Shown: positions 45,901-52,135 of the stretch, one piece after another
Position numbering within the stretch: the first letter of the stretch is position 1
How the letters are laid out: the number at the start of each line of letters is the position of its first letter
NCBI GenBank assembly: GCA_937125225.1
Contig: CAKZLE010000025.1
Span: 1-64,000, forward strand
Source of the DNA: an uncultured Spirochaetia bacterium
GTDB lineage: Bacteria > Spirochaetota > Spirochaetia > CAKZLE01
Length of the DNA stretch: 64,000 bases
Direction: 5' to 3'
Made by a program: the position numbers and the translations under genes
Notes under the pieces: generated by a model
The model's database searches: none
What the model was told of the DNA's origin: nothing
The model's input: the letters and a program-made list of their open reading frames with translations, nothing else

Positions 45901-46094
45901 GGACATCCTCTTGGGGACCTGATATTCTTTCCACACATACGACTCCGGGAATGACACGCTATCACAATTTAGATCTAGATAATAATGATTATTTTGATAT
46001 CTGGGTAGAAGATACAAATTACGGTGTCTATTGGTATGTTACCAATAGGAAAATTGGGGGTTATTCGAAATATACATTTACAATCTCTGATTAA
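42963..46094 (+). CDS. Surface lipoprotein with PKD, Fn3 and InlB-type repeat domains
   Basis: 1043 residues with a lipobox FLLSSCD (Cys about 19). Domains in order: one PKD-like (about 38-133, ITLDGSESIFGPNDEVTFTWT), six fibronectin type III (about 139-680; typical LSWSAVENASYYSLYR, VSWNAVNGATGYKIYS), two InlB B-repeat-like modules (about 684-830, GGSISPSGNVTVTRGYSKTFSISPSSGY), a CARDB-like domain (about 835-960) and an unassigned C-terminal beta domain. The last three Fn3 domains are very Ser/Thr/Tyr-rich. An adhesin or glycan-binding surface protein is likely. Last gene of the operon, closed by a terminator. Confidence 0.85.
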   Translation: MKRILCIVTVLVAFLLSSCDFSIQEWFDSKTDAKVEVGYPEGLTDAYINKLITLDGSESIFGPNDEVTFTWTMVKPDGSNSILQSVIENGSSNTRKRKFTPDIEGTYRISLTVLDDDNDSNTVTKSIVVKDKPSGPPSTLAVAEKSSTTIKLSWSAVENASYYSLYRDLSSGGSFSEKVYQGPNLQFINSSLEPGKAYFYMVIAGNPAGYTGRSSSVQGITDLKKPANFQSLSNTLTDCDLSWDSAANATEYIVEGSKSADGGFVELYSGGANSCSLHSLDSGNIYFFKVKAKNTLIEGEFTSTIRVNLKLTLPGQPKNLQKISGTQSSITIGWNSVSTADSYKIYRAQNSEGPYSLIKSNNQGTSFTNTGLSRGTAYHYKVSANSDVIDEGANISLEGPKSSSISITTIPAEPTSIRVSDSTTSSLKVSWNAVNGATGYKIYSSLYSNSSFTEVGTSSGTYHNVTGLNDDTTYYFKVKAYNTTGYSSYSSSANGKTQLKPLVAPTGLALSSITNQSMTLSWTPVSGATSYKIYKSTSSGNSTSYYTSTSSTSKSITGLNSGRTYYFWVTGVRNNVEGLKSSSKSGLTKPTYPSGVSVGSATTSSLRISWNSVAGASGYKVYRSTSSNGSYSYIATTSSTSYTNIGLTAGKKYYYKVQAYNNTGSSSYSSYSYDWTKDAIYTIFASSGSGGSISPNGEISVSQGGSKTFYISPSSGYSISNVTVDGGNKGSISSYTFSNVSSNHTISATFTPITYRITASSGTGGSISPSGNVTVTRGYSKTFSISPSSGYSISKVYVDGYNQGAISSYRFSNVTTNHTISAEFVSIKVDTEAKDVTMYIPSGNPRNDNPTYLNYTLKNNGPATLSSDQYKIDVYLSTNRTITSSDTHVGNNLINLSMYSGRTNSYSATNNGLSYLKIPSNMVEGDYYVGLHLTPMSGSPQEISDSNNWVDGNKITIPLEFVLKNQSSHSIDVLKFRKSGTSSWGPDILSTHTTPGMTRYHNLDLDNNDYFDIWVEDTNYGVYWYVTNRKIGGYSKYTFTISD

Positions 46095-46097
46095 TTT

Positions 46098-46143
46098 ATG
46101 ATGGTAGTAAGGGTGTTTTTACCTTTACTACCATCATTTTTAC
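46098..46143 (+). terminator. Rho-independent terminator
   Basis: ATGATGGTAGTAA (from 46098) pairs with the TTACTACCATCAT arm ending at 46137, followed by a T run. It ends the envelope operon four bases after the last stop. Confidence 0.85.
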
Positions 46144-46301
46144 TGCTTAATAAAAATGGTGATTCCATAAAAGAGTACGGTATAAATTTACTGATTAAAG
46201 TTGAAAAACTGATGATGAGAGACATACTTTCGGAATCTATTTCTAGAGTCCTTCCTAGAATATATTCTAGTATTTTTTTCTATGTGTTTAAGACCTATTA
46301 G

Positions 46302-46437
46302 ATTATTCTGATGAAGAGGTGTGGTTTTTAATAATCAGTAAAAACTCTGATTGATACAGTATTCAGGAAAATTCAACGTTAAGTGTTCTTAAGAGAAAAT
46401 TCAATGTGAGAGTATGAACGGAATGAACAGTGCTAGG
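46302..46437. other. Short gap between convergent units
   Basis: No gene seen. It separates the plus-strand envelope operon from the minus-strand amino-sugar operon. Confidence 0.4.
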
Positions 46438-46893
46438 TCACATCCTAATCTTCAGGACTGCCTTTTTAACAGAGTTCTCGGTACCGGTAACCAAATTACC
46501 ACAAGGAAGGTGTGCCTCTCCTGGAAAGAGAATAACAAATTGATCTTTTCTTAACTCCAAACTCTTACAGGTCTGCAACTCATGGAACTCAATATCATTT
46601 TCAGGAGAGTAGGTGTTACCCTTAGGGAGAAGCTCTTCAAGGTAGCCAAAACTTTCGGCCCCCTCAATCATGTATTGTAAGTCTATATAGACTCTATGAG
46701 TCTCAGGAGCGATCTCAAAGAGTTCTCTCGTCTGATAGGACTGGATAATAAGAAATATATCATCTCCACAGATTGGATATTTTCCACAAGCTATAGCACC
46801 GAGGTCATGACTCTCAAGAGCCTTGAACGCCTGTTCGAATCGATGATGGCAGGGGATGAATTGCATAAGTTCATCCTTAGATCCAGTTATCAT
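46438..46893 (-). CDS. YhcH/YjgK/YiaL (DUF386) family protein
   Basis: 151 residues of the cupin-like YhcH family: RVYIDLQYMIEGAESFGYL with its conserved HxxxD/Y context (ETHRVYIDLQ), NDIEFHEL and FVILFPGEAHLPCGNL, with metal-binding His and Glu residues. Members accompany sialic-acid and other amino-sugar operons and are thought to help sugar anomer or sugar-acid processing. It is the last gene of the TRAP-lyase operon. A hairpin terminator precedes it, so its expression may be lower than that of the upstream genes. Confidence 0.85.
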   Translation of the reverse strand: MITGSKDELMQFIPCHHRFEQAFKALESHDLGAIACGKYPICGDDIFLIIQSYQTRELFEIAPETHRVYIDLQYMIEGAESFGYLEELLPKGNTYSPENDIEFHELQTCKSLELRKDQFVILFPGEAHLPCGNLVTGTENSVKKAVLKIRM

Positions 46894-46938
46894 ATTGGTA
46901 GGTCCTTATACGAATTTTATTTGAAATTGAAGAAAAAG

Positions 46939-46968
46939 ATAGCAGAGACTATTACAGACCTCTGCTAT
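46939..46968 (-). terminator. Hairpin terminator/attenuator before the yhcH-type gene
   Basis: ATAGCAGAG (46939-46947) pairs with CTCTGCTAT (46960-46968). Read on the minus strand it is followed by CTTTTTTC. It lies between the lyase and YhcH genes and should reduce read-through. Confidence 0.6.
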
Positions 46969-46984
46969 GTTTTCTTATATTACC

Positions 46985-47920
46985 CTAGGAAGAGAATCGA
47001 GTTGACATCTGTTGAGATATCGCATGAAACTGATCGATCTCCATCTTCTGGGATGCTGTCATAGTTCTGAGACGTGCATCACTTCTTCTGCTTATAAGAT
47101 TAGTGAACACACCCTCTTTGATCAAAGAGTAGCGTGCGTTAGCAGGATAGAATTGATTCTCTATAGTTGAAGCTACTCCAAGGTAGTCCTGAAGTGCTTC
47201 TGCCTCAACTCCCATCTCCTTCCAATCATGACAGAGTCTGTGATAAAGGTCACTGTGGAAGTTAGTCATTATCCCACTATAGCCTGCATACCCAGCTTTT
47301 AAGCTGAGAAGTAGGGTAGCTGCATTTGCATTGAAGAACTTGAGAACTGAATCTTTTGCGAGCGTTGCTCTTTCTTCGATCATTGTAGGATCACAACAGG
47401 TATCTTTGATGAACTCGAAACGTCCTGTTTGGATAAGTTCTTTCACAAGGTCCGAAGAGATGATGCGTTTGTAGGGGTAGGGACATTCATAGAAGCCTAA
47501 GGGCAGGTCTTTGGGAAGTGCCTTCATGAGCTTGTGGAGATTCTTCAACCAAACTGAATCATCTTCTGAAATGCTTGCAAGTCTATTACTCACGAGAACA
47601 AGAGCATCAGCACCAGCTTCAGCCATCGCTGTGAGGTCATCTATTTGCCCCTCAATCGTATCACTCACATGACCTGAGGCCATGACAGGATAACGTCCGT
47701 CTGTGATTCGGACAGTCTCCTTACATAAAGAGAATCGTTCTTCTCTGCTGAGTTCGAACATAGCACTTGACTGACAAACAGCGAAAAGGCCATCGATACC
47801 TCGATCTATATACCAATCAATCAGTCGTTCAAGAGCTTCATAGTCAATACTCAGGTCGGTATTAAAAGGAGTCAGCATCGTTGGGTAAACACCCGAAGTA
47901 ATTTCTTTAATCATTTTCAT
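46985..47920 (-). CDS. DapA/NanA-type aldolase (N-acetylneuraminate lyase superfamily)
   Basis: 311 residues in a TIM-barrel DHDPS/NAL pattern: GVYPTMLTPFNTDLSIDYEALERLIDWYIDRGIDGLFAVC near the N-terminus, the Tyr motif GFYECPYPYKR and the Schiff-base Lys in FEFIKDTCCDP. The usual GGTTGE loop is replaced by CQSSAMFEL, so substrate differs from dihydrodipicolinate synthase. With a TRAP transporter and YhcH it probably cleaves a sialic-acid-like or other 2-keto-3-deoxy sugar acid. It lies 15 bases after the TRAP large subunit in one operon. Confidence 0.85.
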   Translation of the reverse strand: MKMIKEITSGVYPTMLTPFNTDLSIDYEALERLIDWYIDRGIDGLFAVCQSSAMFELSREERFSLCKETVRITDGRYPVMASGHVSDTIEGQIDDLTAMAEAGADALVLVSNRLASISEDDSVWLKNLHKLMKALPKDLPLGFYECPYPYKRIISSDLVKELIQTGRFEFIKDTCCDPTMIEERATLAKDSVLKFFNANAATLLLSLKAGYAGYSGIMTNFHSDLYHRLCHDWKEMGVEAEALQDYLGVASTIENQFYPANARYSLIKEGVFTNLISRRSDARLRTMTASQKMEIDQFHAISQQMSTRFSS

Positions 47921-47935
47921 ATTCCTGTTAATAAT

Positions 47936-49231
47936 CTACATTCCCAAAAGGGAAGGGACGAATGTAACGAGTTGTGGGAAATAGGTTACACAAAAGAGTA
48001 CACCGAAGAGCACGAGGAGCATAGGGAGGATCTCCCGTATGACCTCCTTCAACGGCGTCTTCGAAATACCAGAAACGACGAATAGGAGCATACCAAATGG
48101 TGGGGTTGAAAGCCCGATCATCATGTTAAGTGTGATCATGACACCAAAGTGTACAAGATCGATCCCTAGGGAGTTCACCAAGGGAAGCACTATGGGAATG
48201 AACACAAGAGTGATACACATCGTATCAATGAACATCCCAAGAATGATGAATACGATATTGATCAGAAGTAATAGAACATATCTATTCTGAGTAACTGTAA
48301 GTAACCAGTTTGCTACCAAGTCTGGTATATGTTCGATCGCTACTATATAGGAGAAGGCATATGCAGTCCCCACTAACAGAGAGAGCGTCCCCGTAGTCTT
48401 CACAGTCCTCAGGACTACACCTGCAAGATCTTTAAAACCCATAGCTCTGTAGACAAAGATGGATATGATGATGGCATAAAGAGCAGCTAGTGCTCCAGCT
48501 TCTGTAGGGGTGACAATCCCAGAGTAGATACCTCCGAGAAGGACCACAATAGAAAGAAGTGCAGGAAAAGCTTTAAGGGTTATTGCTAGTGTATCCCGAA
48601 GGGCAAGTTTTTCACCTCTAGGGTAATTTCTGATTCTCGCAATGACAGCTATATACCCCATGAGTGCGATCCCAACAAGTAGTCCAGGAACCATACCACC
48701 CATAAACAGAGCACCGATAGAAGCTCCAGAGAGCATCGAATAGAAGATCATAGGGATACTAGGGGGAAAGATCGGACCAATCGTTGCAGATGCCGCAGTT
48801 ATTGCACTGCTGAAGCCTCTCTCATACCCATGGTCATTCATCGCTTTGATCTCCATCATTCCAAGACCTGATGCATCTGCTAAAGCAGATCCAGTCATTC
48901 CGGAGAAGATGATGGAGGCAACAACATTCACGTGACCAAGAGCACCTCGTTTTCTTCCAACAAGGGCGTTTGCAAAGCTGAAGATCATATCAGTGACCTT
49001 GCCACTATTCATGACCTCTGCCATGAAAACAAACAAGGGTACTGCTATGAGCACGAATTTCGAGTTCATATTTGTCAAGAATTGTGAAGCGGCCATACTC
49101 AGATCAGCCGCAGGGCTTTGAGCTATAGCAAAATAGAATAAAGAAGCCATCAACATTCCAGGGGCTATAGGTATACGAATAAGGAAGATGAGTATGAAAC
49201 AGATGAGAAATACTAAAAGGGCAAGATTCAT
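47936..49231 (-). CDS. TRAP transporter large permease (DctM-type)
   Basis: 431 residues, about twelve membrane segments, of the DctM family: RIPIAPGMLMASLFYF, MNSGKVTDMIFSFANALVGRKRGALGHVNVVASIIFSGMTGSALADASGLG and ATIGPIFPPSIPMIFYSMLSGASIGALFMGG are highly conserved blocks. It drives sodium- or proton-coupled uptake of an acidic sugar with the small subunit and binding protein. Its start overlaps the DctQ stop by four bases. Confidence 0.93.
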   Translation of the reverse strand: MNLALLVFLICFILIFLIRIPIAPGMLMASLFYFAIAQSPAADLSMAASQFLTNMNSKFVLIAVPLFVFMAEVMNSGKVTDMIFSFANALVGRKRGALGHVNVVASIIFSGMTGSALADASGLGMMEIKAMNDHGYERGFSSAITAASATIGPIFPPSIPMIFYSMLSGASIGALFMGGMVPGLLVGIALMGYIAVIARIRNYPRGEKLALRDTLAITLKAFPALLSIVVLLGGIYSGIVTPTEAGALAALYAIIISIFVYRAMGFKDLAGVVLRTVKTTGTLSLLVGTAYAFSYIVAIEHIPDLVANWLLTVTQNRYVLLLLINIVFIILGMFIDTMCITLVFIPIVLPLVNSLGIDLVHFGVMITLNMMIGLSTPPFGMLLFVVSGISKTPLKEVIREILPMLLVLFGVLFCVTYFPQLVTFVPSLLGM

Positions 49232-49722
49232 ACTGATTCTCCTTTTCTTAAAGACTGAACATCCCTTACGATATCGATAAGATATCGGGCTATCATGAAT
49301 ACTAGGAATATGACAAATGGTAAGAATACTAGATCCATAGGGATCTTTAGAACATTTGATTTCTTATAACCCATAAAAAGGACATATTTCCAAGAGGGAA
49401 CCAATCCGATGGAAAAGGCGATCACTAGTAGGGAATTCCCCACGATTCTCATCCATGTTTGGGTTAAGGGTTTCACTGCGTCATATACTAGTGTGAACAC
49501 AACATGTGAATTATCTCTCTTTGCATAGATACCACCGAGAAGTGCTGTCCATATAAAGCAGATAAGGGAAAGTTCTAGGGTCCAGGTAAGTGGCTTTAGG
49601 AAATACCTAAAGAAGATCCCCAGGATGAAGACTAGGAATAGGGATACAAAGGCAACAAAGGGGATGTAGACTTCAACTGTATCAACAAGAAACTTCCCTA
49701 ATCGTCTTAATTTAGCAATCAT
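49228..49722 (-). CDS. TRAP transporter small permease (DctQ-type)
   Basis: 164 residues with four membrane segments and the DctQ pattern RYFLKPLTWTLELSLICFIWTALLGGIYAKRDNSHVVF. It pairs with the large subunit directly downstream (overlapping stop/start). A stable hairpin separates it from the binding-protein gene upstream, a common way of giving more binding protein than permease. Confidence 0.9.
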   Translation of the reverse strand: MIAKLRRLGKFLVDTVEVYIPFVAFVSLFLVFILGIFFRYFLKPLTWTLELSLICFIWTALLGGIYAKRDNSHVVFTLVYDAVKPLTQTWMRIVGNSLLVIAFSIGLVPSWKYVLFMGYKKSNVLKIPMDLVFLPFVIFLVFMIARYLIDIVRDVQSLRKGESV

Positions 49723-49743
49723 ATAAACACCTCAATAAAAGAA

Positions 49744-49769
49744 ATCCCGGCAAGGTCTCTTGCCGGGAT
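49744..49769 (-). terminator. Intercistronic hairpin between binding-protein and permease genes
   Basis: ATCCCGGCAAG (49744-49754) pairs with CTTGCCGGGAT (49759-49769) with a four-base loop. No long T tract follows on the minus strand (TTCTTTTA after two bases), so it may act as partial terminator or 3'-end stabiliser. Confidence 0.65.
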
Positions 49770-49781
49770 AATCATATATGA

Positions 49782-50798
49782 CTATTTTGCCATATTCTGG
49801 ACTTTTTCGTAAAGGTCCCAATCCCATTCTGCAGAGATCTCAGGGCTATCTACCATGTATGAGTTCTTTGCATATTCGACAAATGCTGGAACATCTGGAT
49901 CTTCGATGACAACCATGCCTTCTCCCTTGAAGAAATCAAGGATTCCTGCTTCAGTCTCAAGGTTCTGTGCATCACAATAAGCTCTTGACTTATCGACAGC
50001 TGAAAGAACCCATGCCTGCTGCTGTTCGGTGAGTGACTGCCATTTAGCTTCGTTCATAGTAGGCCAGGTTGAGTCAACAACGTGGTTTGTGAGAACGATG
50101 TATTTTGTTACTTCAAAGAACTTAGCATTCTTATCAGTTCCTAATGGGTTGTCCTGGCCTTCGACTGCACCAGTCTTTAGTCCCATATAGACCTCATTGA
50201 AAGCCATAGGAGTAGGATTTCCACCAAGAGCCTTTCCTAATGCGATCCATGATGGACTTCCTGGAGTTCTGAGTTTTACACCCGCCATATCTGCAGGAGT
50301 TCGAACAGGACCAACCTTTTCTACAAGGTTAAGCTGTCGTGTTCCAAGGTAATATGCACCAAGAGGTCTGATTCCCTGTGAGTCTACTACGTCCTGAAAT
50401 ACTTGTTCGCCAATCTCACCATTGAATACTGATGTCATGTGTTCATACCCTTGGAAGGTATATACAGCAGAGAACATTGATAGGTAAGGAACGAACTCAG
50501 CAAGCCATGGAGCACTAGTATAGACCATGTCTACGGTTCCCTGACGAACTGCTGCCTGTTCACCTTCCTGTGAATACAGCTGACCTGAATGGTATACATT
50601 CACTTTCATTGATCCACCTGAGAGACTCTCAAGCTCATCTTTGAATACGGTCATTGCTTCGGTGTGAGCATCCCCTGGTACACTAACTGATGAGAAGTTG
50701 ATCTCTACTACTTTTTCTAGGTCTTCTGCCTGTCCTGCAGCAAATACGAAAGTTGCTGAGAGAAGACAAACGAGCACGATTGATACTAATTTTTTCAT
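49782..50798 (-). CDS. TRAP substrate-binding protein (DctP-type)
   Basis: 338 residues with a signal peptide (VSIVLVCLLSATFVFAAGQAE). The mature part has the DctP family blocks SGGSMKVNVYHSGQLYSQEGEQAAVRQGTVDMVY and, near residue 170, PADMAGVKLRTPGSPSW with the conserved Arg that contacts the substrate carboxylate, followed by NEVYMGLKTGAVEGQDNP. It captures an acidic sugar in the periplasm. First gene of the operon and under the divergent promoter with FadR-type operators. Ligand inferred to be sialic-acid-like from the neighbouring lyase. Confidence 0.92.
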   Translation of the reverse strand: MKKLVSIVLVCLLSATFVFAAGQAEDLEKVVEINFSSVSVPGDAHTEAMTVFKDELESLSGGSMKVNVYHSGQLYSQEGEQAAVRQGTVDMVYTSAPWLAEFVPYLSMFSAVYTFQGYEHMTSVFNGEIGEQVFQDVVDSQGIRPLGAYYLGTRQLNLVEKVGPVRTPADMAGVKLRTPGSPSWIALGKALGGNPTPMAFNEVYMGLKTGAVEGQDNPLGTDKNAKFFEVTKYIVLTNHVVDSTWPTMNEAKWQSLTEQQQAWVLSAVDKSRAYCDAQNLETEAGILDFFKGEGMVVIEDPDVPAFVEYAKNSYMVDSPEISAEWDWDLYEKVQNMAK

Positions 50799-50851
50799 GA
50801 TGACTCCTTTTTGTGGTCAGGTACTCCTCTATTGAACTACCTGTTGCGCTG

Positions 50852-50926
50852 ATTATATGTTGACTTATGACATAAGTCAACAATAAAGTAGTTATTCTTG
50901 ACATATGTCGATAGTTGGTTACAATG
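50852..50926. promoter_or_regulatory. Divergent promoters with GntR operators
   Basis: A perfect palindrome TTGACTTATG-A-CATAAGTCAA (50860-50880) lies between the -35 (TTGACT) and -10 (TATAAT, 50852-50857 on minus) of the TRAP operon, which have ideal 17-base spacing. A second, TTGACATATGTCGA (50898-50911), covers the -35 of the regulator gene (TTGACA, with TACAAT at 50920-50925). The shared half-site is TTGACnTATG. The FadR-type regulator next to it should repress both. Confidence 0.85.
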
Positions 50927-50954
50927 GAGAAAGACCAAAAAAAAGAGATGAGAT

Positions 50955-51671
50955 ATGTTAAAGAATATTGCTCCCCTGAAAAAAGTAAAGATAACTGATG
51001 AGGTCACTGAAGCACTCGAACATATTATCATTGATAATGACCTTAAAGCGGGAGATAAGCTTCCCTCACAGGCTGAGATCTCGGAGAAATTGCAGGTCGG
51101 TACAAGATCTGTACGAGAGGCAATACGTTCTCTGGAATCAAGGGGTATGGTAGAGACTATCCAAGGTAAGGGAGTCTTCATAAAAGAGACTAATCTTGAT
51201 TCCTTTCTCGAGACTCTCATGAGTTCAGTAGTCTTTCTCTTTCATGAACAAAAAGACCTCATCATGGATTTGACCCATACGAGAAGGATCATCGAGTCCC
51301 AAGCAATCTATGATATTGCAAAGATCACCCCTAAAGGATTCATCACACGTTTTGCAGAAATCATAGAAGAGCTGGATATCAAAGCCGCAGAGAAGGATAT
51401 GGAGGCCTATAACCTCCTAGATTTTGAACTGCATAAAGCTATCATCGATGCCACGAACAATAAGATACTCGTCTCGTTATATAAGCATCTTACATCCTTA
51501 CTCATTAGGACTTTCTCAAAGACCGGATATGCTCAAGGATCTCTTGAAACGAGCATCGAAGACCACCATGCGATGTTAGAGGCGATCCTATCTCATGATG
51601 CAGATTCTGCTAAAAGTGTTATGGAGAATCATATTGATATGACTCTCACTAAAGTTGAGAACCTATTCTAA
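50955..51671 (+). CDS. GntR-family regulator, FadR subfamily
   Basis: 238 residues: an N-terminal winged HTH (LKAGDKLPSQAEISEKLQVGTRSVREAIRSLESRGMVETIQGKGVFI, residues about 30-75) and a C-terminal FCD helical domain (RRIIESQAIYDIAK, NLLDFELHKAIIDATNN, IEDHHAMLEAILSHDADSAKSVMENHI) with metal/ligand residues Asp and three His. It is expected to repress the divergent TRAP-lyase operon and itself until a sugar-acid ligand binds. Two matching palindromes lie in the shared promoter region. Confidence 0.92.
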   Translation: MLKNIAPLKKVKITDEVTEALEHIIIDNDLKAGDKLPSQAEISEKLQVGTRSVREAIRSLESRGMVETIQGKGVFIKETNLDSFLETLMSSVVFLFHEQKDLIMDLTHTRRIIESQAIYDIAKITPKGFITRFAEIIEELDIKAAEKDMEAYNLLDFELHKAIIDATNNKILVSLYKHLTSLLIRTFSKTGYAQGSLETSIEDHHAMLEAILSHDADSAKSVMENHIDMTLTKVENLF

Positions 51672-52135
51672 TACTCGGTCTGACCTGTATCCATTCATTC
51701 CCTTTATACGTATATGTATGAGAGTTTTTATGTAACCCCTTTTTTCTACTAACAGCTGAAAACTCCTCTCTATTGCCTTGAGTGGAAAAACCTCACATTC
51801 ACCAAGAAAAAAAGAATACTGGTATTAACATAATCTCATAAAAAAATGTGTATCATGTGAATGAGTTAGAAAGAGACTCTGATTCTGATACTTTATGACC
51901 CATCCTTATCCCCCTGTCTAATAACTCATCTCCTGTTGTACTCCAGATTATCTCATTAAATATGAGTAAATTATTCAGAAATATCTTAGAGGAAAAGATA
52001 AATCATGCTATCATAGAGGATAAGCTATTCTTTAGCTTAACAAGATCTCGTTAGTGGTCGGAAACTATGGAATACCTCGTATCATAAAACAGTTCCAGTA
52101 ACATGAGCCATATCGCATTGAAGTAGGAGAGGTAG
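51672..52135. other. Gene-free stretch of 464 bases
   Basis: AT-rich with no open frame or strong hairpin. It presumably holds the end of the regulator transcript and the promoter of the RCC1-type lipoprotein gene (GGAGAGG lies just before ATG 52136). Confidence 0.4.

Noticed and set aside
46098-46301. Small plus-strand frame after the Fn3 lipoprotein
   Set aside because: Its first bases are the terminator hairpin and the rest has no coding character.
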